A stretch of DNA of 64,000 nt from Paramecium sonneborni (lineage: Eukaryota; Ciliophora; Oligohymenophorea; Peniculida; Parameciidae): the NCBI GenBank assembly GCA_905182985.1, contig CAJJDN010000189.1:46261-110260 (forward strand). Direction: 5' to 3'. Under the pieces are notes generated by a model. The model was not told where the DNA came from. It did not search any database and saw only the letters and a program-made list of their open reading frames with translations. A program made the translations under genes and the position numbers. Each line of letters starts with the position of its first letter. The stretch's first letter is position 1. Positions 21,343 through 30,930 of this stretch are shown here, piece by piece.

Positions 21343-22189
21343 TTGTTGCAGAAGTAAATCTATTTGCGAATTTGATGTTTCTATGATAGCTTTACACTTT
21401 GGTCATTAAGTATTTAAAGTTTCTTCTTTTTTTTAACTAATTTATGGTTTATTATGAAATGAATAAGTGAACCTATTTACTATAATAATTCCTTAACAAA
21501 AATTACATTTTTATGAAACATAATTGAAAATAAAATTATATATTGTTTTATGTGTAATCTTATTAACTTACTCTTCAAGTTAGAACATATACTTTAAAAA
21601 AATTATTTTAATTATTAATATTTTTGATTTTAGTTTATTTTCTTTTCTGTTTGAGTTAGAGTTTAAATAGTTTATTCTAAAAATAACAAAACCACTAATA
21701 AATTTGTAAAGACTAATCTAATGATCATTTATTGAAAAATATTGATAAAAATATAATTATTTTATAGATATATTAATATGAAGTCTTAATGATAGAATTC
21801 AAATATATTAATAAAAATAAAATGAATTTCAATTGAATTTTTAAAATTAAAATTTTTCACAAAACTTATTAAAAACTTTGGTTAGGTAAAATAATAAAAT
21901 GCTTTCAATAGATAAATGAATAATAATCATCTTAACTCTACTAATTTATGATAATATTTATAATTAAAATTAATACTAAATATAGTTAATTAAATTTATG
22001 GGTTAAGTTTAACAAGCCAAATAACATTTTTTGAAAAATTGATTAAAGGTTGATTCAAGAGAAAGTAGAATGTAATAATTTTAAAAATAAAGTTTAGTTT
22101 CGGTTGTGAAATTGAAGTGCACACAAATTAAAGTGGCAGTGGTGCATAAAGTATATTAAAGTGAGATGCATTATCAAAAAAAATTGAAG
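21343..22189. other. AT-rich intergenic stretch
   Basis: Mostly A/T-rich sequence with short frames. Near 22100 frames become denser as the kinase relic begins. Nothing else recognised. Confidence 0.4.
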
Positions 22190-23618
22190 AGATTAGAATA
22201 ATATTAGTAAATTAGTTTTATGCCAGGTTTGATTCGTTTATTAGATATTCAAAAAGATGAAGAATCGACATTATGTAGTAATTTATTTAGAATTGATGTT
22301 ATCTCTGAATTAATTACCATCAAATTTGCCTTGGTATTAGTTTTTATTATAAATAATTCAAACATTAATTGAATTGCAGAATAGAGAAAAATATCACGTG
22401 ATTTAAGACCATAACCATTTATATATTTATAATATTCTTTTTAAATTAATAGAGTTATTAATAAAAAAAAATTAAGAAACATATTAAAATTGAACAATAA
22501 TCAAATTATAAATTTAATTGATTATTTAATATACAAATTAAGTGAAATTACTTTTACCAAATGTAGATTAATACAATAGATTATTGAGTGGTTTTGAAGA
22601 ATATTGTTATCTTTCACCTGATTTATTCTTTTAATTGGGAAGAATGGTGTTTCAGCTAGAATATAATCTAGAGAAAATGAAGTATTTACAATTGGATTAG
22701 TATGTTTGGAATTGATGTTATAGGAACCAATTTAATAAATTTATGATTTTTAAGAATATTAAATAAATTAAGGTATATAGTATTATAGTTATTTATAGAA
22801 GTTCTGAATGATATGTTATCTAGAGTAAATAATAAATTAATTAGTAGAATTTTGTCAATAAAAGTAGAAGATAGATCAAATTACTTATAGATTTATGAAG
22901 GAAGTATTTTAGAATTAATGCAATAATAAATAAATAATAATAACAAATTTACTATTCCAAGTAATCCAGCTGACATTTTGAATGAACATGCTATAGAGAT
23001 TTAATCAAGAGTATTAAGGAGAGAATAATAATCATAAGCATAATCATTTCTTATGTAATCAACAAAATAACATCCATTATTATGATAATAATCTTAATAA
23101 TTTACACTTTAATCATTTAATTTTAAAGATTCTAATCCAACTTTGACATCTATGTAATAACATCCAATGTTTTTTTAATAAGAAATTTCATAGATAGAAA
23201 CTCAATAAAAACTATAAATTTCTGCAAATTTATAAGCATTTTAATATAGCTAAAGTAGTTAATTATAAGTTTAATATGCAACATAAGTTCCACAATAAGC
23301 TAATTCCCTTTAATATTGGCTATTTCAAAATCTCTGAATCATAGATATTTACAAAGTCTTAATAATCTTCAGTTTCTAAACATTAAGTCTATTCAGCCTA
23401 CAGAATATGAATTTCTTCATGAATAAGTTCATGTTCCATTTAATCCTGGATCTGATTTTTTGGATTCATCAAGATAAAAAGAATAAGTTGATTTTGTATC
23501 ACCTACAAGAAATAGTTAAAGACCATCATCTAAATTGAAAGAAATTTCAAATAAAAAATCTAAAACAATGTAAACAGCAACAACAATAAGTAGTAATAAT
23601 TATACTAATAAATGGTGA
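22190..23618 (+). pseudogene. Decayed protein kinase with Q-rich tail
   Basis: N-lobe part: SFMPGLIRLLDIQKDEESTL. Catalytic loop: LIELQNREKYH then, one base out of frame, DLRPQP, so an HGDLRP-type loop is broken by one missing base at about 22397. KLIDY-like DFG-region material follows, then the activation-segment end YCYLSPDL, and in another frame RENEVFTIGLVCLELMLQEP, the conserved D-x-F-x-x-G helix of C-lobes. The tail (about 22980-23330) is Gln-rich and encoded mostly by TAA, with one TGA, then PFNPGSDFLDSSRQKEQV up to TGA 23616-23618. Ciliates have many such kinases with Gln-rich tails. Ser/Thr specificity cannot be judged. At least five disruptions; non-functional as written. Confidence 0.65.
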
Positions 23619-23678
23619 ATAAGAAATGATTATGTGATTTAATTAACAAAAATTTAAATATAAATTTAAGATATCATT

Positions 23679-24152
23679 ATAAAAGTTGGTACAAGTGTTA
23701 GTGATGATTGTGTGACAGAATTCAATAATTTAAAATTAGGAAAACAATATAGAAATGTAATCTTTTGATTAAATAAAGATAGAAATGAAGTATTTCTTAT
23801 ATTGTATATTAGATTGTTGTTGATTAAAAAGGAGCAAAAACTAGTACTTATGCAGAATCTGTAAGTCATCTTTAAAATGAAGTAAATATATTCTTTAATT
23901 TAAAAGTTCTGATAGGCTGTTTATGATTATCATGCTTAAACAGATGATGTTCCACCTAGAAAAGTTGATAAATTAGTCTTCATTTTCTGGTCACCAGATA
24001 CCAATCAACCAGTAAAATAAAAGATGGTATATGCTGCAGGAAAAGAAGCATTAAAGAAGAAGTTGAATGGACTTTCAAAAGAAATTTAAATTTAAGCAAA
24101 TGATTCATCTGAAGTTGAAGAAGCAGAAATCAAAATCACTGGATTGAGCTGA
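23679..24152 (+). pseudogene. Decayed ADF/cofilin
   Basis: The frame KVGTSVSDDCVTEFNNLKLG then KQYRNVIF-stop-LNKDRNE, a 23-nt intron GTATTT...TAG, IVVDQKGAKTSTYAESVSHL, a 34-nt intron-like stretch ending GATAG, AVYDYHAQTDDVPPRKVDKL, FIFWSPDTNQPVKQKM, AAGKEALKKKLNGLSKEIQ, and TGA at 24150-24152. The order and spacing match ADF-H proteins, which sever and depolymerise actin filaments; the WSPD block and following KKKL helix bind actin. Two lesions: the expected ATG is ATA at 23679-23681, and a TGA interrupts the conserved VIFxLN strand. The rest is well preserved, suggesting recent loss. Confidence 0.85.
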
Positions 24153-24298
24153 TAACCTTGAAAGTCATGAATTCTCATATAGAGAATATAGAATAATCAT
24201 ACAATTCAATCCTTTCATTAATATTACCTTCTATATAAATTGTCTGTAATATTTTATTCAACAATTTTTTATCATAAATTTATGAAGACATACATAGT

Positions 24299-24317
24299 TA
24301 TATATATATATATATAT
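24299..24317. repeat. (TA)n microsatellite
   Basis: Nine TA units plus one T between the cofilin relic and the next gene. Confidence 0.95.
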
Positions 24318-24447
24318 TGATAAAAAATAGTAGTAGAAAGATGTATAATTCTTGGAGAGATGAAAATAATAAAATAATTAATTAGATTATTTAAAAAAAT
24401 CACAGAGTTTTGAATTGTTTAGTCCTTTTGAACTTTTGAATGAGAAC

Positions 24448-25077
24448 TCAAGAAAGTATTATTTAATTTTTGGTAAGTGATTATGTATGTAGCTAAATAT
24501 TCTGTTTTATTTAATTGCATAATTAATCAAAAGTATATCTACGATTGCTTCTAAATAATGGAGTTTATCTTTCAGTCTTTATTACATCTCTTAAGAGAAT
24601 ATGAACTTAATTTAGTTTCTTTTCTGATATCGTGGAAGTGGAAGTAATAAATAGTTAAGGAAATTTACTCTTTTTCTCATTCAAAATTCTAAGTCTTCTG
24701 GTTTATGTAAGTAATTGAAAACCATATCTACATTCTTTATTTATCATCTTTCTTTTATCAGCTATAAGTTATCTATATTTTCCAAGTTAAAATTTAAGGT
24801 TTGTTCTTTGTTCTTTTAATTCTTTCATCTTTTCATTAAGTTATTAATTTTGTTATTATAATTTTTATAATTCAATTTCTGGCTGAAATACTTCACCTGA
24901 AGTAACCAGAAAAGGTTCTTTATTGTTATTTCTATTTCTATATTTTTTAGCTTGCATTTTATTCAAATCTCTGATTTCATCGACTCTAACAATATCAGCC
25001 ACTCTTTCTTGAATTTTATTTGCTGAATCATCTATATATATTTTAATCCCCTTTATGTAATCCATATAATCATTCAT
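24448..25077 (-). CDS. Coiled-coil protein, 209 aa, open
   Basis: ATG at 25077 (complement), TGA at 24448-24450, no internal TGA or intron. The first 65 residues are mixed charged (DYMDYIKGIKIYIDDSANKI). Residues 66-110 form a Gln/Leu/Lys heptad-rich coiled coil (ELQKLQQQNQQLNEKMKELK). The C-terminal half is basic. No family recognised. Composition supports a real gene, but the length alone is not decisive. The last 40 residues could lie past the true stop if a small intron was missed. Confidence 0.5.
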
Positions 25078-25125
25078 AGTAATTAATTAAAAAAAATAAA
25101 TAAAATTTATGGAAGAGGTACTCTT

Positions 25126-25181
25126 TGGGAAGATAATACTCTATAGAGTCTTTAAAGCAAATGGGAAGATAATACTCTATA
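25126..25181. repeat. 20-bp direct repeat
   Basis: TGGGAAGATAATACTCTATA occurs at 25126-25145 and 25162-25181, 36 bp apart, just upstream of the RBR gene. Possibly regulatory or a slippage duplication. Confidence 0.85.
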
Positions 25182-25225
25182 AAAGGGTAAATAAAATTGA
25201 ATATAATTTAATAGAGTATATAAAT

Positions 25226-26396
25226 TTTGGAAATAAAAGATGTCATTAAAGTTATTGAAAAAGATATGCTAGAACTTTAAGATGTATTGGGTTTAAAGAT
25301 CGATATTATTTTCGAAGTAATTTATTATAATTATGAAGTTATTAATGTAATTTAATTGGAATCTAGAAGAAGTCATTTAAAAATATTTCTCTAATTAAGA
25401 AGCTTTATTGATAAAATTAAAATCTGAAGGAATTTATAAAGATCATGATAAGATCAATGAAAATGGTCATAAAGGAACATGCTCAGTTTGTTTTTGTGAT
25501 GGAAATTTAATTAGGATGGACTCATAAATTTGGTATTACAATAAAGCAAAAAATTTCTGTGGATAATTTTTAATAGTGAAATGTTTATAGAATGGATGCA
25601 ATTATAGAATTCCTTTCTAAATGCTTAAAAGATATTCTAATCCTGAATTTGACAATTTATTAAGTAGAAGATATGTCGATAGTTCTAAGTCTTTAGTTTA
25701 TTGTACAGGAGTTAATTGTAATAAGATTTTAAAACTCACATTAAAATCAATAAAAGAAGTGACTTGTGAATCATGTCAGAATATATTCTGTTTTTATTGT
25801 AAAGAGGATCCATTTTGTAAAAAACCAGTAGAGAGATCAGAAGGATGTAATTATATGATGTGTAAACCTCCAGGAGGTTGTTGTAAGGCTTTTTGTTATG
25901 TTTGTTCATAACCTTGGAAACCTGATCATAAAGATCATTTTAAATGTAAAAAATATATCTCGCAAATATTTGAGCATTATGAATTCACTTAATTCTTAAT
26001 CTAGAGTTGTATTAAAATGGTAATTTCTTATTAATATTTAAGGTCAAATCGTATTAGTTACTATATATCTAAAGCAAACAAATAGCCAGCTAAAATATTT
26101 GATTTTTATCAAGGACAATTTGAACATGCTTGTTTTGAACTTTAAGCAATCACTTTGATAAAATTATTTGATGAAATAGATAAATAAAATGAAAAATTAT
26201 AATAAGACGACAATGAGATAAAATTTAGAGAATGTAATCTATTAAGGTTAAATTATTATGTGATAGATGCTAAATATTAAAATAAAATGTTTATATAATA
26301 TAAATATTTGCCTATATAATATTATCTCTAAGATTGTCCTATCTAAGTATAGATCCTTTAACTGTCAATTCTCCTGCAAAGACAACATTAGATTTG
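25226..26396 (+). pseudogene. RBR (RING-in-between-RING, Ariadne-like) E3 ligase, partly decayed
   Basis: The N-part (KDMLELQDVLGLKIDIIF, then after a one-base shift WNLEEVIQKYFSNQEALL) matches the Ariadne N-region. RING1 begins CSVCFCDGN, but its central H-x-F-C-x2-C-W block is replaced by unrelated residues, leaving only CGQ and CLQNGCNYRIP. The IBR is intact in pattern: YVDSSKSLVYCTGVNCNKIL, VTCESCQNIFCFYCKEDPFC. RING2 begins ERSEGCNYMMCKPPGGCCKA with the catalytic-type Cys, then FCYVCSQPW and H-x3-C. The frame is open from about 25380 to TGA 26394-26396 with an Ariadne-like helical tail. RBR ligases take ubiquitin from E2 on the RING2 Cys. The broken RING1 should prevent E2 binding. Confidence 0.8.
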
Positions 26397-26698
26397 ACCT
26401 TCTTATTCATAAAAGAGAAATCATGGCAACAGACAACACAAACTCCTAAACAATTTTAATTTGCATTATAGATATCCCAATTATGAAATTAAATATGTCT
26501 AAAACAATTTCTTAAATAAGACAATGCAGTTATTCCTTATTCAACTATTTATTGATCTTTAGATTTAAAAAATAGATTTCCTTATCCTTTATTCTCAATC
26601 TCTTCTAAAATATTCATCCCATCATTTAAACCATTGCACATTCCAACTGTTTATAATCTAAGTCTAAAATTCGTATAAATAAATCCTTTATTAATATT

Positions 26699-27683
26699 GT
26701 AACATCCCTTTCTTTTACCTCTTACTTATTAACGTGCTATATTTCTAAAAATAGAATCAATTTATCTCTCTAATTATCTAACTCCACTCTCATTTGTATA
26801 ATTCATGATGAATATCTAATCATTTCTATATTGAAATCTACTTTACCAACAATCCCATTAAGTTCTAATTATTTTGGAATTAAATGTAAAATTGCAATCT
26901 TCTCTTTCTCATCTATAGTATAAGATGGAATTTCTATTATTTCTAATCTATCTCTTAATGATGGTTATATTGCTTATAAACTAATATTATTACTCATATT
27001 ATTACTAATTTGCTATTGAAATAAATAGAACTTAACTCAAATTGAATTCTTCATTTACATAATTATCTAAAAATTTTTTATTTTATTCAGGATCTAGAAC
27101 CTCTAATAACGCAGAATCAACTATATATTGATTAATCTTATCTATCTCATCTAGTAAGATAACTGGATTCATACATTTTGCTTCTTCATTGCTTCCATTA
27201 TCACTCCTCCCTATGCTTCTACATAAGTCATTCGGTTACCTCTTATCTATGCTTCATCTGATACTCCACCTAGTGATATCTTTTAAAAAAGGTCTCCCAA
27301 AGACTCAGCTATGCTCTATGCTAATACTCCAGGATTACCATGTAAACATATTATAGATTAGTAGATTATTTATACTTCTTATCATTTCATATATTTTTAT
27401 TAATCTAATATATATTATAACAATTTTATTGCTAAAAATTATAAAATACGCTATTTTGCCATCTTCAATCCATGATGTGTCTTATCCAATATCTCTTTAC
27501 ATTAAAACATACTCATACTCTCTGGATTAAAACATACTCATACTCTCTGGATGTATTATTCCCCATAGTAATGATTCTAAATATTATTTTTAGTATTCCT
27601 ATTATCTCAGAAATAAATTCTGTTTTAGTTTTTATTCCAATTCCTTGTTTGTTGTATATTATGACATTTTATGATTCAAATAC
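26699..27683. repeat. Assembly duplication 4, copy 1 (985 bp)
   Basis: Same as 27927-28911 (offset 1228). Followed by a 243-N gap. Confidence 0.95.
27501..27550. repeat. Two perfect tandem copies of a 25-bp unit inside Lon
   Basis: ATTAAAACATACTCATACTC plus TCTGG, repeated exactly (27501-27525, 27526-27550; second assembly copy at 28729-28778). 25 is not a multiple of three, so it shifts the Lon frame. Confidence 0.95.
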
Positions 27684-27926
27684 NNNNNNNNNNNNNNNNN
27701 NNNNNNNNNNNNNNNNNNNNNNNNNNNNNNNNNNNNNNNNNNNNNNNNNNNNNNNNNNNNNNNNNNNNNNNNNNNNNNNNNNNNNNNNNNNNNNNNNNNN
27801 NNNNNNNNNNNNNNNNNNNNNNNNNNNNNNNNNNNNNNNNNNNNNNNNNNNNNNNNNNNNNNNNNNNNNNNNNNNNNNNNNNNNNNNNNNNNNNNNNNNN
27901 NNNNNNNNNNNNNNNNNNNNNNNNNN
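27684..27926. other. Assembly gap, 243 N
   Basis: Sequence on both sides overlaps by 985 bp, so the gap size is probably fictitious. Confidence 0.95.
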
Positions 27927-28911
27927 GTAACATCCCTTTCTTTTACCTCTTACTTATTAACGTGCTATATTTCTAAAAATAGAATCAATTTATCTCTCTA
28001 ATTATCTAACTCCACTCTCATTTGTATAATTCATGATGAATATCTAATCATTTCTATATTGAAATCTACTTTACCAACAATCCCATTAAGTTCTAATTAT
28101 TTTGGAATTAAATGTAAAATTGCAATCTTCTCTTTCTCATCTATAGTATAAGATGGAATTTCTATTATTTCTAATCTATCTCTTAATGATGGTTATATTG
28201 CTTATAAACTAATATTATTACTCATATTATTACTAATTTGCTATTGAAATAAATAGAACTTAACTCAAATTGAATTCTTCATTTACATAATTATCTAAAA
28301 ATTTTTTATTTTATTCAGGATCTAGAACCTCTAATAACGCAGAATCAACTATATATTGATTAATCTTATCTATCTCATCTAGTAAGATAACTGGATTCAT
28401 ACATTTTGCTTCTTCATTGCTTCCATTATCACTCCTCCCTATGCTTCTACATAAGTCATTCGGTTACCTCTTATCTATGCTTCATCTGATACTCCACCTA
28501 GTGATATCTTTTAAAAAAGGTCTCCCAAAGACTCAGCTATGCTCTATGCTAATACTCCAGGATTACCATGTAAACATATTATAGATTAGTAGATTATTTA
28601 TACTTCTTATCATTTCATATATTTTTATTAATCTAATATATATTATAACAATTTTATTGCTAAAAATTATAAAATACGCTATTTTGCCATCTTCAATCCA
28701 TGATGTGTCTTATCCAATATCTCTTTACATTAAAACATACTCATACTCTCTGGATTAAAACATACTCATACTCTCTGGATGTATTATTCCCCATAGTAAT
28801 GATTCTAAATATTATTTTTAGTATTCCTATTATCTCAGAAATAAATTCTGTTTTAGTTTTTATTCCAATTCCTTGTTTGTTGTATATTATGACATTTTAT
28901 GATTCAAATAC
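27927..28911. repeat. Assembly duplication 4, copy 2 (985 bp)
   Basis: Second copy of 26699-27683; Lon reads on from here towards its N-terminus. Confidence 0.95.
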
Positions 28912-29044
28912 TACATCAATGTTTATATTCTTTCATTGTAACAATATAATTTTTACAATTTTCTTATTTTCCATTACAATTGTTCAAAAATGATTGCTTC
29001 TTTAAATGTACCCAAAATATCAGAATCATTACTTATTGACATAA

Positions 29045-29960
29045 TATTATTTTAGAATATTTAAAGAAAATTGAAGAATTATAAATGAAAGATACTTCTA
29101 TTTACAAATATTTTAGTATAGAATATTGCAATAAATAATTTGATGTTCCTAATATTGTTGATTCTTTAAAAGCTTACTTAAATATTGGAATGGATAATAA
29201 TATAAGGAGTATTATAAAAATTAAAGTAAAGAGGATTAAAGTAGCTTAGAAAAATAACAACAATTCTTGTTGAAAAGCTGCTATAGTATTAGGAATAATA
29301 GATAAGTATACATTATTAAAACCTAATGAAATTTATTGTTTAGTTTAAGATGAAAATAATGAATCATAACATGAACCTGAAAATATTTAAGGTGAAATAT
29401 TAGTTACAAGAAATTGTTGTTTACATCCAGGAGATATTAGAAAACTTAAAGCAAGGAGAAATATTATAAAGAAATGTTAATAAGAATCCATATTTATAGT
29501 TGATTAATTGTTTAATATTTCCAGCAACTGGAAATTCTCTTCCTTGTTAAATTGCAAGAGGATATCTTGATAGTAATTTATATTTTATTTGTTGGGATAG
29601 TAGATTACTACCTCAAACCTATCGTTTATGATGAAAAAAAAGTTAATTCTGTTTAACCTAAAAAGATTGATTTTAAAGAAAATAATAAAAGTTTAATGAA
29701 AATATTGAAAGAAATTTTGAGTTGACATGGTGAAGCTGTTTATTTTGTTAAAACTGGAAAATAAGTCTTTTTAGATCTTAAATCCCTTTCTCAACGTATA
29801 GATCCTTTTATTATTATTTTTTAGTTTTTCCTGATTATATGGAGAAAGAATAATCTGTAACCTAACAATTATTGGAAAATTATATAGGTAAATTGCATAT
29901 TTAGGAGACAAATCAGATAATATTTTATATTTAGGTTTTAATTAACATAACTTACCTCTT
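29045..29960 (+). pseudogene. Decayed, N-truncated cellular RNA-dependent RNA polymerase (RDR)
   Basis: The frame EYLKKIEELQMKDTSIYK leads to KAAIVLGIIDKYTLLKPNEI (entered by a TGA/frameshift at about 29270), then GEILVTRNCCLHPGDIRKLK, an excellent match to the RDR block G-x-x-x-V-T-R-N-P-C-L-H-P-G-D-I-R. The catalytic loop, normally G-G-D-L-D-G-D-x-Y, reads RGYLDSNLYFICWD at about 29557-29590, so two of the three metal-binding Asp are gone. Downstream HGEAVYFVKTGKQVFLD and PDYMEKEQSVTQQLLENY match the RDR C-part. RDR enzymes make dsRNA for siRNA pathways, including those of ciliates. At least four frame breaks; the front half of the protein is missing because the Lon relic lies there. Confidence 0.8.
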
Positions 29961-30235
29961 ATTAATTACAGATTATTGTATATTTTGATAAAATAATTAA
30001 ATAAAATATCAAAATTGCAATCAATTTAGAAGAAATTAAAGAATAAAAATACAAAATTAAAGAATAACAATAAGAAATGAAAGATTGGAAATAAGTAATA
30101 TAAGAATAATAATAAGAAATTAAAGAAAAAAAATAAGAAATAGAAAAATTACAATAAGCAATTAAAGAATAATAATAAGAAATTAAAGAAGAATAATTAA
30201 ACTAAGAAATAATTTGGATTAATTAAAAATTACAT
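29961..30235 (+). pseudogene. EQQQ-rich coiled-coil segment
   Basis: One frame gives INLEEIKEQKYKIKEQQQEM and two further KEQQQEIKE blocks, ending at TGA about 30240. The blocks are an imperfect tandem expansion with Gln mostly as TAA. Probably the start of a different gene from RDR; it may be the coiled coil preceding the CHAT domain, which is often so arranged in ciliates. Confidence 0.45.
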
Positions 30236-30930
30236 TAATGATAACTATAAAAGACATTTTGAATCTTCAATAAAATTGATTTTGCATATTTTTGAAACCG
30301 TCTTTGGAATAACTCAAATTTTTGTAGTTAAGAGTGAATTTGAAATTTATAGAGGAAATTTTAGCAGTATAAAAAGGTGATGGATTATATCAAAAGGTAG
30401 ATTAATTTGTAATTAAAATTAGAAAAAGTTGAATGTATAAAAATACTAGAAGCGAATAATTGCATTAATTATTCAATTACATTAAGAATTAGAACGCAAA
30501 TTATAGACACTCTCTGATATTGAAAAAATGTAACGAATTTCTTTAATCAATTTCATTTTATAGTTGTAAACAAAAACTAAAAGATAAAAATAAATTAATT
30601 TGATAAAAAAATAAATAATTATATTTATCATTACTACAACATATTCTCTAAATTCTCATCCTTATCCAACTTACACTATATTAGGAGAGTTTATTGAATA
30701 ATTGATAAATTAAATAAGTTCTTTTGATGATTCGAAAATTCTCATGAGGACTCATACTATTTGGTATAGGGATTTGGATAATATCTATTTTGAAAGGATT
30801 TAATAAAGATATTTAGGAATGATTTAGAAGAACTTATTTGACTAGGTTTATCAAAAGTTTATAATATGAAATATTCTTAGTGTTATATTAAGTATTTTAA
30901 TAAAATTATAATAACAATATTTATTATGAA
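30236..30930 (+). pseudogene. Broken frames between coiled coil and CHAT region
   Basis: A frame at about 30350-30510 (MDYIKRQINLQLKLEKVECI, then ILEANNCINYSITLRIRTQI) and short later frames. Alternating Leu/Ile and Asn recall the hydrophobic leucine-rich pattern of helical repeats but the evidence is thin. Lies in the order expected for a CHAT-protein N-region. Confidence 0.3.

Larger units (their letters stand above)
26320..29035 (-). pseudogene. Decayed mitochondrial-type Lon protease
   Basis: Reads leftwards from about 29035. The N-domain helix region has NKELEQKLKQN; the linker reads KEILDKTHHGLKMAKQRILQ. Walker A is GNPGVLAQS where Lon has GPPGVGKTS, so the nucleotide-binding Lys is lost. 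GGVSDEAQIRGNRMTYVEA follows. After a one-base shift, NPVILLDEIDKIN is Walker B and DSALLEVLDPEQNKKFLDNY is canonical. Sensor and alpha-domain pieces follow in other frames (IDEKEKIAILHLIPKQLE). The protease domain has QNCLGV where the catalytic Ser motif GPSAGV stands, then SNVVFAGELTVKGSIL. A 25-bp tandem duplication disrupts the frame upstream of KEILD. Lon degrades damaged matrix proteins. Middle parts appear twice because of assembly duplication 4. Confidence 0.85.

Noticed and set aside
23700..24150. In-frame TGA in cofilin as a possible recoded (Sec or readthrough) codon
   Set aside because: The start codon is also lost and no adjacent SECIS-like hairpin was noticed; decay is simpler.
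25240..25380. IES-like TA-bounded insertion explaining the RBR frameshift
   Set aside because: Removing the candidate TA-to-TA segments did not restore the Ariadne frame.
28700..28993. Plus-strand hydrophobic frame and its copy at 27472, which runs into N
   Set aside because: Antisense to the Lon relic; no domain.
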